A stretch of 9,256 nucleotides of DNA from Chloroflexota bacterium (GTDB lineage Bacteria > Chloroflexota > Dehalococcoidia > Dehalococcoidales > JAHJRU01): assembly GCA_018830745.1 (NCBI GenBank), contig JAHJRU010000127.1:1-9256 (forward strand), in the 5' to 3' direction. The notes under the pieces were generated by a model. That model was not told the origin of the DNA. It ran no database searches and worked only from the letters and a program-made list of their open reading frames with translations. How positions within the stretch are numbered: position 1 is the first letter of the stretch; every line of letters begins with the position of its first letter. The position numbers and the translations under genes were made by a program. Positions 1-6,447 of the stretch are shown in pieces.

Positions 1-1
1 C

Positions 2-1216
2 ATCACCTTGAGACGGCAGCAGGAAGCCAGACGTATTTTATCGGCGGCGGTTGCTTCAAGGCAGAGTACCAGCCGAGGATTCGCTGAAGGGCTGAGCCGC
101 GCCATGATGAATCCCATACTCGGCTCCTTAATCCTCCTGGCTGTCCTCTACCTGGGTTTGTATCAATTTGTCGGTGTTCTCGGGGCCGGTATTCTGGTTG
201 ACTTCTTCGAAAGCACCGTATTCGGAGAATGGATTAACCCCTGGCTTACCAGCCTGGTTACCAGCATTATTCCCGTGAAGGTTTTTCAGGACCTGTTTAC
301 CGGGGAATACGGAATAATCACCCTGGGACTGACTTATGCCATAGCCATAATTCTCCCGGTGGTGAGCACCTTCTTCATCGTTTTCTCCATAATCGAAGAT
401 AGCGGTTACCTGCCCCGACTGGCCATGCTCATCGACCGGGTATTCAAGGTCATTGGGCTAAATGGCCGGGCGGTAATACCGATGGTGCTGGGCCTCGGCT
501 GTGATACCATGGCTACTATTGTCACCAGAACCCAGGAGACCAAGCGGGAAAGGATTATCACCACCTTTCTACTGGCTCTGGCGGTTCCCTGCTCTGCCCA
601 GCTGGGGGTCATTTTCGGCTTACTGTCAGGCAACGTGGGAATGCTGCTAATCTGGGGCGGCACGATGGCGCTGGTTATGTTACTGGTAGGCTACCTGTTA
701 TCCAAGATTATTCCTGGGGAGCGAGCCAGCTTCTTCATGGAGGTGCCACCGCTCAGACTGCCCAAACTCTCCAACGTGCTGGTCAAAACCTACAGCCGCC
801 TCCAATGGTACCTGACCGAGGTCATCCCTATCTTTGTGCTGGTCAGCGTTTTAATCTGGCTGGGGCAGTTGATAGGGCTTTTCCAGCTGCTCATCAGCTG
901 GATTGAGCCCGTGGTTGTATTTATCGGGCTGCCCCCGGAGAGTGCCGTAGCCTTTCTCTTCGGTTTCTTCCGGCGAGATTTCGGAGCCGCCGGACTATAT
1001 GACCTCCACAGCGCGGGGCTGCTGTCAGGGATACCACTGGTGGTAGCGGCGGTTACCCTCACCCTCTTCATTCCCTGCGTGGCGCAGTTCGCCGTGACGA
1101 TAAAGGAAAGGGGAATAAAAACAGCCCTGGCCATTGCCCTGTTCATCTTTCCTTTTGCTTTCCTGGTGGGCTTCCTCCTCAATCAATTACTGACCGGTTT
1201 GGGGGTATCATTATGA
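2..1216 (+). CDS. feoB: Ferrous iron transporter FeoB, C-terminal membrane part (5' end outside window)
   Basis: This is the membrane half of FeoB, the inner-membrane Fe(II) importer. The reading frame is open to the window edge, so the N-terminal GTPase domain lies upstream; the TTG at 8 is not a credible start. The segment begins with the usual helix leading into the first membrane span (MMNPILGSLILL). The first Gate domain follows, with GYLPRLAMLIDRVFKVIGLNG and then a GLGCD motif (Cys codon 500-502), TRTQETKRER and PCSAQ (Cys codon 590-592). The second Gate domain carries FFRRDFGAAGLYDL and IPCVAQF (Cys codon 1076-1078). The FFRRDFGAAG stretch stands where many proteobacterial FeoBs have a KEAVV-type motif, which points to the FeoB subgroup of strict anaerobes. 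The stop codon overlaps the next start as ATGA. The family is certain; the state of the missing G domain cannot be seen. Confidence 0.96.
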   Translation: MTLRRQQEARRILSAAVASRQSTSRGFAEGLSRAMMNPILGSLILLAVLYLGLYQFVGVLGAGILVDFFESTVFGEWINPWLTSLVTSIIPVKVFQDLFTGEYGIITLGLTYAIAIILPVVSTFFIVFSIIEDSGYLPRLAMLIDRVFKVIGLNGRAVIPMVLGLGCDTMATIVTRTQETKRERIITTFLLALAVPCSAQLGVIFGLLSGNVGMLLIWGGTMALVMLLVGYLLSKIIPGERASFFMEVPPLRLPKLSNVLVKTYSRLQWYLTEVIPIFVLVSVLIWLGQLIGLFQLLISWIEPVVVFIGLPPESAVAFLFGFFRRDFGAAGLYDLHSAGLLSGIPLVVAAVTLTLFIPCVAQFAVTIKERGIKTALAIALFIFPFAFLVGFLLNQLLTGLGVSL

Positions 1217-1395
1217 AATGCCCTCTTTGCGGGAATATATTCCAGGAGGCTGATGCCGAAGCTTCCTGCCAGGGATGCCCGATGGCCGGTGGTTGCCACA
1301 TGGTAAAGTGTCCTAACTGCGGCTATGATGTAGTCAAGGAACCAAAGCTAATCAAGGCCTTAAAAGCCTGGAGGCGAAAAGGGAATGGAAACTGA
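1213..1395 (+). CDS. Small cysteine-rich zinc-ribbon-like protein in feo operon
   Basis: A 60-residue protein with seven cysteines and one nearby histidine: C3-x2-C6, C19-x2-C22, C28-H29 and C33-x2-C36. The first and last pairs (CPLCG and CPNCGY) look like the two knuckles of a zinc ribbon or rubredoxin-like site. The middle CQGCPMAGGCH stretch could make a second site, or bind iron or an Fe-S cluster. There is no signal peptide or membrane helix, so it should be cytosolic; the tail is basic (KAWRRKGNGN). The ATG overlaps the feoB stop by 4 bases and its own end overlaps the next gene by 11 bases, so it is locked into the feo operon. A role as an accessory to FeoB or as an iron or redox sensor is inference from position only. 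It is neither canonical FeoC (winged helix) nor the membrane-anchored FeoB-associated Cys-rich protein. Its small size is offset by the clear motif and coupling. Confidence 0.85.
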   Translation: MKCPLCGNIFQEADAEASCQGCPMAGGCHMVKCPNCGYDVVKEPKLIKALKAWRRKGNGN

Positions 1396-2134
1396 GGAAC
1401 AAGCGGAAGAAATCCTGGAAACCCTGTGGATTCGCACTGTGGAGAACAAGGAGGACTCCGTCCCCCTGAATGAACTGGGGAAAGCCAGGAGACCGATAGA
1501 ACAGCTAACTAAATTTGGCTATATTTCCCTGGCAGATAATCAGGTCAGGCTGACTGAGTCGGGACGACCCGAAGCCAGCGCCGTGCTCCGGAGGCATCGT
1601 CTGGCGGAGCGTTTGCTGACTGATGTCCTCGGCGCCGGTGGGGATGCGCTTGTCCACGACAAGGCTTGTAAATTCGAGCACCTGCTTGACCGGGGGCTTG
1701 ACGAGAGTATTTGCAGCCTGCTGGGGCATCCCAAAGTCTGCCCTCACGGCAAGCCGATACCGCCCGGCAGATGCTGCCAGCAGGAAAATGCCCAGGTGCA
1801 AAAACTGGTGGCTCCCCTTTCTCAACTAGCCCGGGGGCAAAGAGGCAAGGTAGCCTACATCTACGCCTCAGAGTCCGACAAGCTCCAGAAGCTGATAGCC
1901 ATGGGCATCCTGCCCGGAGCGCCGGTAACCCTCATTCAGAACTTTCCCTCCTACGTTTTCCAAACCCGCCAGACCCAGTTCGCCGTGGACAAAGAGATTG
2001 CCGATGCCATCTTTGTGCGCCTGATGGAAGCCCAGGCGGGCAGCCAGAATGGAGTGGAGCTACCCCATGGGCAAGGACGGGACAAGGGAAGACTTGCCCG
2101 GCACTTTGGCTGGGGCAGAGCAAAAAGGGGATAG
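1385..2134 (+). CDS. DtxR-type metal-dependent regulator fused to FeoA-like domain
   Basis: A 249-residue cytosolic regulator. Residues 8-70 form a short winged-helix region. Residues 71-130 are the DtxR metal-binding and dimerisation domain. The ligands visible by alignment to DtxR are H71 and E75 (in HRLAER), H91, C95, E98 and H99 (in HDKACKFEH), matching DtxR H79, E83, H98, C102, E105 and H106. E9 stands where DtxR has Met10. A cysteine-bearing CPHGKPIPPGRCC segment (119-131) follows. Residues about 145-215 are a FeoA/SH3-like domain (GQRGKVAYI, MGILPG). The last 30 residues are a basic Gly/His-containing tail. The ATG at 1385 has GGAGG at 1370-1374 and lies inside the end of the previous gene. 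Repression of feo genes by Fe(II)-loaded protein is the likely role, inferred from family and position. Whether it senses Fe(II) or Mn(II) is not decided by the sequence. Confidence 0.92.
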   Translation: METEEQAEEILETLWIRTVENKEDSVPLNELGKARRPIEQLTKFGYISLADNQVRLTESGRPEASAVLRRHRLAERLLTDVLGAGGDALVHDKACKFEHLLDRGLDESICSLLGHPKVCPHGKPIPPGRCCQQENAQVQKLVAPLSQLARGQRGKVAYIYASESDKLQKLIAMGILPGAPVTLIQNFPSYVFQTRQTQFAVDKEIADAIFVRLMEAQAGSQNGVELPHGQGRDKGRLARHFGWGRAKRG

Positions 2135-2168
2135 TAGAGCCCATCCATGGAACAGAACGTATGACCAT

Positions 2169-2197
2169 TTGACATGGCCTATTATATGCAGTATCAT
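2169..2197 (+). promoter_or_regulatory. Sigma-70-type promoter of the arsR-acr3 operon
   Basis: A perfect TTGACA -35 box (2169-2174) is followed after 17 bases by TATCAT (2192-2197), one mismatch from the consensus -10. Transcription would be expected to begin near 2204-2206, which is at the arsR ATG. The site lies in the 71-base gap after the feo regulator, whose local AT-richness contrasts with the flanking genes. It is predicted from sequence only. Confidence 0.75.
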
Positions 2198-2214
2198 TCA
2201 TATAAATGGATGTT
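2182..2214. promoter_or_regulatory. Candidate ArsR operator (overlapping inverted repeats)
   Basis: Two inverted repeats overlap the -10 box and the arsR start. The first is TTATATG (2182-2188), a 10-base spacer, and CATATAA (2199-2205), with perfect 7-base arms. The second is CATTCAT (2195-2201), ATAA, and ATGGATG (2206-2212), with 6 of 7 arm positions matching; two further outer bases extend it to 7 of 9 over 2193-2214. ArsR/SmtB repressors bind AT-rich imperfect dyads placed over their own promoters, so autorepression relieved by arsenite is the natural reading. Which of the two is the true site is not decidable here. Confidence 0.5.
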
Positions 2215-2529
2215 CATGTAACCATTGAGGATAACCAGGCACGATTTCTCAGATGCATCGGCGAGGCAACTCGCCTCAGGATTCTCAAGCTGCTAGCCGG
2301 CGGTGAGAGGTGCGTAGGGGAAATCGTCGAGTTTCTGGATAAAGAGCAGTCTTCGGTATCTCATCACTTAAGAGCGCTGAAAGACTGCAATATAGTGGTG
2401 GTAAGGCAGGAAGCCCAGAAAATCTATTATGCCCTGGCTGACCCCGGGCTGGCGGAACTGGTCCTCAAGATTGAAGATATAATGAAGGAAGTTCCCCTGT
2501 GCCACAACCTGGCGGGAGATTGTGAGTAA
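2206..2529 (+). CDS. arsR: ArsR/SmtB-family arsenic-responsive repressor
   Basis: A 107-residue winged-helix repressor. The early helix [19 protein letters not shown] (12-30) and the recognition helix [12 protein letters not shown] (48-59) are typical of ArsR/SmtB, followed by a beta wing at about 63-78 ([14 protein letters not shown]). The classical As(III) site of plasmid ArsR (CxCxxC in helix 3) is absent: the corresponding ERCVGEI has one cysteine, C36. Other cysteines are C17, C61, C99 and C106. C99 and C106 in the tail recall the C-terminal arsenic site described for the Acidithiobacillus ferrooxidans ArsR, so sensing may use that end; this is inference. The ATG at 2206 has no Shine-Dalgarno and lies at the predicted transcription start. 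The 3' end overlaps the acr3 start by 8 bases, which ties its function to arsenite efflux. Confidence 0.92.
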   Translation: MDVHVTIEDNQARFLRCIGEATRLRILKLLAGGERCVGEIVEFLDKEQSSVSHHLRALKDCNIVVVRQEAQKIYYALADPGLAELVLKIEDIMKEVPLCHNLAGDCE

Positions 2530-3580
2530 AGCCGAGCCCAATAGTGTACTGAGACGGCTTTCTACATTAGACCGTTTCCTCACCCTGTGGATATTCCTGG
2601 CTATGGGCCTGGGGGTGGGCCTGGGCTACTTTTTCCCCCGGGTAAGCGATTTCATCACCTTCTTTCAGGTTGGTACCACCTCCATTCCCATCGCCATCGG
2701 GCTCATCCTTATGATGTACCCGCCGCTGGCCAAGGTCAGGTACGAGGAACTGGGCGGGGTTTTCCGCAACTGGCGGGTGCTGGGACTTTCCCTGATACAG
2801 AACTGGCTCATTGGCCCCCTGCTCATGTTCTTCCTGGCTATTATCTTCCTGCGCGACTATCCCGATTACATGGTGGGCTTGATAATGATTGGCTTAGCCC
2901 GCTGCATCGCCATGGTCATCGTGTGGAACGAGCTGGCTAAAGGAGACCACGAGTACGCCGCCGGCCTGGTGGCTTTCAACTCCGTCTTTCAGATAGTTTT
3001 TTACTCCGTCTACGCCTATGTCTTTATCACGGTGATGCCCGGATGGTTTGGACTTAAGGGCATAGCGGTGAATATCACCATCGGCCAGATAGCGCAGAGT
3101 GTATTCATCTACCTGGGCATACCCTTTTTCGGCGGTATAATCAGCCGGTTCGCCCTCATAAAAGCCAGGGGCAGGGAATGGTATGAGAGCCGGTTCATCC
3201 CCAGGATAAGCCCCATAACACTATCCGCCCTCCTGTTTACCATCGTGGTGATGTTCTCCCTCAAGGGTGAAATCATCATCCAGCTACCGCTGGATGTGGT
3301 GCGCATCGCCATCCCGTTGCTGATATACTTCGTGCTTATGTTCTTAATCTCTTTCTATATGGGCAAAAAAATCGGCGCCGACTACTCCAAGACCACCACC
3401 ATCGCCTTTACCGCCGCCAGCAACAACTTCGAACTGGCTATTGCCGTCGCCGTGGCGGTTTTCGGCATCGGTTCGGGGCAGGCTTTTGCCGCCGTAATAG
3501 GGCCTCTGGTGGAAGTACCGGCGCTAATCAGCCTGGTCAACGTAGCCCTTTACTTCCAGCGCCGGTATTTCGGACAATAA
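2522..3580 (+). CDS. acr3: ACR3-family arsenite efflux transporter
   Basis: A 352-residue integral membrane carrier, of normal length for bacterial ACR3, with about ten hydrophobic spans. It exports As(III), and in some members Sb(III), driven by the membrane potential or proton gradient. The family's key residues are visible: C128 in [21 protein letters not shown], and E304 in the [14 protein letters not shown] segment, which correspond to the conserved Cys and Glu needed for arsenite transport in ACR3 proteins. The start is GTG at 2522, inside the arsR end, preceded by GGGAG at 2514-2518. That spacing of three bases is short, so re-initiation after arsR termination is likely to matter. It is not the unrelated ArsB carrier: the [15 protein letters not shown] and SNNFE motifs are ACR3. 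No arsC or arsM gene is seen in the window, so arsenate reduction, if present, is encoded elsewhere. Confidence 0.96.
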   Translation: MSKAEPNSVLRRLSTLDRFLTLWIFLAMGLGVGLGYFFPRVSDFITFFQVGTTSIPIAIGLILMMYPPLAKVRYEELGGVFRNWRVLGLSLIQNWLIGPLLMFFLAIIFLRDYPDYMVGLIMIGLARCIAMVIVWNELAKGDHEYAAGLVAFNSVFQIVFYSVYAYVFITVMPGWFGLKGIAVNITIGQIAQSVFIYLGIPFFGGIISRFALIKARGREWYESRFIPRISPITLSALLFTIVVMFSLKGEIIIQLPLDVVRIAIPLLIYFVLMFLISFYMGKKIGADYSKTTTIAFTAASNNFELAIAVAVAVFGIGSGQAFAAVIGPLVEVPALISLVNVALYFQRRYFGQ

Positions 3581-3628
3581 TCATCGCCATCCGCCTCAGC
3601 TTTAAGAGACTCTTTTATCCTCATTCAG

Positions 3629-3657
3629 TTGCATTCTTACCAGATACAAATCATAAT
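3629..3657 (+). promoter_or_regulatory. Possible promoter of the peptide ABC importer operon
   Basis: In the 122-base gap after acr3, TTGCAT (3629-3634) is followed after 17 bases by CATAAT (3652-3657), which matches the -10 consensus at 5 of 6 positions. The -35 matches only in its TTG. The surrounding AT-rich stretch and the new Shine-Dalgarno downstream support a fresh transcription start here. No convincing intrinsic terminator for acr3 was found in the gap. Confidence 0.4.
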
Positions 3658-3689
3658 ATTTAATAGAAGTAAGACCACCGCAGCTAAGC

Positions 3690-3696
3690 AAGGAGG
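3690..3696 (+). promoter_or_regulatory. Strong Shine-Dalgarno for the solute-binding protein gene
   Basis: AAGGAGG is a full match to the anti-Shine-Dalgarno. It lies 6 bases before a GTG (3703) and 9 bases before an adjacent in-frame ATG (3706), so either could be used. ATG is preferred because its spacing is still good and it is the stronger initiator. It is the best ribosome site in the window, fitting the need for excess binding protein over permease. Confidence 0.75.
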
Positions 3697-3705
3697 ACGG
3701 AAGTG

Positions 3706-5445
3706 ATGAAGGGACTGGTTATTCTTCTGCTGATGACGCTGGTATTTACTGCCGGCTGTGGGAATGAAACGCCCGCGCCCAGCCAGCAGCCAGCTGAGGC
3801 GGGTGGCATCTTCATTGAAGGCGTATCCGGAGGGGACGCCGAGACGCTGAACTGGATTCTGGCGAGTGACGGCTCCTCGCTTTCCTACGCCAGTTATACC
3901 ATCGGCAGTCTGGCCACTTACGACAACGACTGGAACGTGGTGCTGCGCCATCTAGCCAAGCCCGTTGAGGCTTCCGGGGACGGCCTCACCTATACCATCA
4001 CCATCCGTGATGACCTTAAGTGGAGTGATGGCACCAGAGTAACCGCCGAGGACTATGTATATACCCTGAAGAACCTGATGTTCTCCGACTGGCTGAACTA
4101 CCCCTACCAGACTGATTGGCAGGAGATGGTCGACGGGGAAACCATTTTTGTCGAAGTGGAGGCAGTTGACCAGACCACCTTCGTCATTACCAGGCAGACC
4201 GTTGACCCGGAGTTCGCCGATAATGCCATATACAACCTCACGCCTTACCCCAAGCACATCGCCGTCAAGTACGAGGGCGATGTCAAAGCCTTCACCCAGG
4301 CGGAGGAATTCAACAACCTGAGCTATACCGGCAACCTGGGCCCATACAGATTCAAAGAATGGATTAGAAACGACAAATATGTAGTAGAACGCAACCCGGA
4401 CTACTATCTGGGACAGGAGGACGACTCGCCCTACTTCGAACAGTACGTTACCAAAATGCTCGGCACTACAGCGACGGTCCACGCCGCTCTGGAGGCAGGC
4501 GACATCACCTATTCCGGGATAGACCCGGAAAAAGTAGCCAAGTTCACCGAGCTGGAGGGAATCAACGTATATACCGTGCCTACCAGCGCCTACGACCTGG
4601 TGATTTATAACATGAGAAACAATGGTTGGGATGGACTCAAGCAGAAAGAGGTGAGACAGGCGCTATCCATGTCGATAGACAAGCAGGCGGTAATCAACTC
4701 CATACGTCTGGGCTTTGGCGACCCGGCTTTTAGCTTCATCCCCAAGCCCTCCCCGTGGTACACCGAGGAGGGAGTGCCCAAGTTTGGCTACGGTCCCCTG
4801 CATGACAAGAAAAAGGCCAAGGAGATGCTGTATGCCGCCGGCTACGGAGCCAGGCAACCAGACGGGAGTATAGCGGTTCAGGATAAAGACGGAAAGCCCC
4901 TGAAACTTACCCTGGTTACCACCCCGGGCAGCCGTCTGGCCGAAGACCTGGCTTTCCTGGTCAAGCAGGAACTGGCGGACATCGGCATAGAGGTAGAAGT
5001 CAAGCTGGTGCCCTGGCCTACCCTGCTGAGAAAGCACGTGATGAATAAAGTGCCCGGTAGCGACCAGGAGCCCAGGAACAACAACGGACCGGAGGCGGTA
5101 AGCGAAGAACCCTGGGACTTTATAGTGATGGTCTTCAATACCCACCCCATCGCTCCGTCCGGCTCCCGCGTATTCTTCAGCACCGAGGGCGGTCTGAACT
5201 TCTGGGGCTACTCCAATCCCAGGGTCGATGAACTGTTCGTCAATATCAGGTCCAAAGAAGCCCTGGACATTGAAGCGCGCAAGAGCATGTATGCCGAGCT
5301 AAGCCAGCTGATAGCTGAAGACCAGCCGGTCGACTTTCTTTCCTTCCCCCGGGGTAATCACGGCTTTCAGGCCAATGTGGAGGGAATCGACGTGGGCATG
5401 AGGCTGAGCTGGAACTACCATAAATGGTATTTCTCCAAACCCTAA
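3706..5445 (+). CDS. Peptide-type ABC transporter solute-binding lipoprotein (family 5)
   Basis: A 579-residue extracytoplasmic substrate-binding protein of the SBP_bac_5 (OppA/DppA/NikA-like) family. A short signal peptide (MKGLVILLLMTLVFTAGC) ends in a lipobox with the acylated cysteine at C18, so the mature protein should be membrane-anchored; Thr at -3 is slightly off the usual Leu. A Pro/Gln/Ala-rich linker follows. The family hallmark LTYTITIRDDLKWSDGT lies at about 94-110, followed by VTAEDYVYTLK. Later landmarks include EVRQALSMSIDKQAVI near 310-325 and the closing WNYHKWYFSKP. The start chosen is the ATG 9 bases after AAGGAGG; a GTG one codon earlier is equally in frame. The four transporter genes follow on the same strand. 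Substrate could be oligopeptide, dipeptide, or another family 5 ligand such as nickel chelate or sugar; the sequence does not settle this. Confidence 0.94.
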   Translation: MKGLVILLLMTLVFTAGCGNETPAPSQQPAEAGGIFIEGVSGGDAETLNWILASDGSSLSYASYTIGSLATYDNDWNVVLRHLAKPVEASGDGLTYTITIRDDLKWSDGTRVTAEDYVYTLKNLMFSDWLNYPYQTDWQEMVDGETIFVEVEAVDQTTFVITRQTVDPEFADNAIYNLTPYPKHIAVKYEGDVKAFTQAEEFNNLSYTGNLGPYRFKEWIRNDKYVVERNPDYYLGQEDDSPYFEQYVTKMLGTTATVHAALEAGDITYSGIDPEKVAKFTELEGINVYTVPTSAYDLVIYNMRNNGWDGLKQKEVRQALSMSIDKQAVINSIRLGFGDPAFSFIPKPSPWYTEEGVPKFGYGPLHDKKKAKEMLYAAGYGARQPDGSIAVQDKDGKPLKLTLVTTPGSRLAEDLAFLVKQELADIGIEVEVKLVPWPTLLRKHVMNKVPGSDQEPRNNNGPEAVSEEPWDFIVMVFNTHPIAPSGSRVFFSTEGGLNFWGYSNPRVDELFVNIRSKEALDIEARKSMYAELSQLIAEDQPVDFLSFPRGNHGFQANVEGIDVGMRLSWNYHKWYFSKP

Positions 5446-5469
5446 TTCCCCACCAACTGGAGTGCATTA

Positions 5470-6447
5470 TTGAAGAAGGCGGGACTACGGGGCTATATCA
5501 TCAAACGGCTGATTTACGCCGCCATCATCACCTGGGGCGTGGTCACCATAACCTTCGTCCTGCTCCGCGTGGGTCCCATGTCCCCCGCCGATAAATACCT
5601 GTCCAACATGTCCGCCCGGACACAGGACCCCGCCCAGGTGGTAGCCGCCATTGAAGCCAGATACGGCCTGGACAAACCTATTTACGAGCAATACTTCGAC
5701 TATGTCGTCAACCTGGCTCGCGGCGACTGGGGGTGGTCGTTCAGCAACTCTCTGCCGGTGGTGACGCTAATTCGAAGGCACTGGGTTTACTCCTTCCAGC
5801 TCATACTACTCAGCATGCTGTTCTCCGCCACCCTCGGTATCCTCATCGGCGTCTTCTCGGCGGTGAAGCGTTATACCAGGACCGATTATCTCGCCACCCT
5901 ATTCTCGTTTATCGGCATATCCATTCCTAATTTCTGGCTGGGCATCATGCTCATCCTGATATTCTCGGTGCAACTGGGCTGGTTCAAAAGCTACTACGAC
6001 ACCGGCCTGCCCATGTTTTCCCTGGCTAACCTGAAAGCACTGGTGCTGCCGGTCATCACCCTGGGCACGGGAATGATGGCGGGCTATACCCGCTATGCCC
6101 GGTCGGCTACCCTGGACAACTTAAAGCAGGATTTCGTCAGGACGGCCCGTGCCAAGGGGCTGCCGGAGAGGGTAGTCATCGGCAAGCACGTACTTAGGAA
6201 TGCCATACTGCCCATCATCACCATAATTATGTTCGACCTCAGCGGTATCGTCTTCGGCGGCGCCTATCTTACGGAGATTATCTTCGGCATACCCGGTCTG
6301 GGCAGAGTTTCCTTTAACGCTCTCTTTGCCAGCGACTATCCGGTGGTGGTCACCATAACCCTTATCGGAGCCATGGTAGTGCTGTTAACCAATCTGGCTA
6401 CTGACATCGTATATACGCGGCTGGACCCCAGGATTCGCTATGACTGA
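5470..6447 (+). CDS. Peptide-type ABC transporter permease (DppB/OppB family)
   Basis: A 325-residue inner-membrane permease, normal length for the DppB/OppB family, with about six spans. The N terminus YIIKRLIYAAIITWGVVTITFVLL and the following RYGLDKPIYEQYFDYVVNLARGDWGWSF region are classic. The EAA loop that docks on the ATPases begins at D221 (DFVRTARAKGLPERVV), and IFGIPGLGR follows. The start is TTG at 5470; no in-frame ATG lies nearby, the first residues align with the family N terminus, and GGAG at 5459-5462 is 7 bases upstream. The gap from the binding-protein gene is 24 bases, and the 3' end overlaps the next permease by 8 bases. It should pair with the next permease to form the translocation pore. 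Confidence 0.95.
   Translation: MKKAGLRGYIIKRLIYAAIITWGVVTITFVLLRVGPMSPADKYLSNMSARTQDPAQVVAAIEARYGLDKPIYEQYFDYVVNLARGDWGWSFSNSLPVVTLIRRHWVYSFQLILLSMLFSATLGILIGVFSAVKRYTRTDYLATLFSFIGISIPNFWLGIMLILIFSVQLGWFKSYYDTGLPMFSLANLKALVLPVITLGTGMMAGYTRYARSATLDNLKQDFVRTARAKGLPERVVIGKHVLRNAILPIITIIMFDLSGIVFGGAYLTEIIFGIPGLGRVSFNALFASDYPVVVTITLIGAMVVLLTNLATDIVYTRLDPRIRYD

Noticed and set aside
2041..2131. Gly/Arg-rich tail of the DtxR-FeoA protein as the result of a frameshift
   Set aside because: The FeoA domain is complete before the tail, and neither alternative frame continues a FeoA or other recognisable domain, so a plain variable tail is the simpler reading.
1711..2172. A 153-codon frame overlapping the DtxR-FeoA gene
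   Set aside because: It is rich in Pro, Arg and Ser as expected of an out-of-frame shadow, has no family motif, and the overlapped gene has clear metal-ligand and FeoA motifs.
2067..2228. A 53-codon ORF (ATG 2067 to TGA 2226-2228) spanning the end of the regulator gene, the gap and the arsR start, with GGAG upstream, as a possible leader peptide
   Set aside because: It overlaps a well-supported coding frame for nearly half its length, crosses the arsR promoter and operator, and encodes no recognisable motif; the arsR transcript would begin after most of it.
3602..3618. AAGAG/CTCTT palindrome followed by TTTT after acr3, as a possible terminator
   Set aside because: The arms are 5 bases around a single central base, so only about three pairs can form, with no GC-rich stem and a T run that is part of the stem.
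3703..5445. Long minus-strand frames opposite the binding protein and permease genes (up to 232 codons)
   Set aside because: They mirror the codon bias of strong plus-strand genes, have no recognisable domains and no credible ribosome sites.
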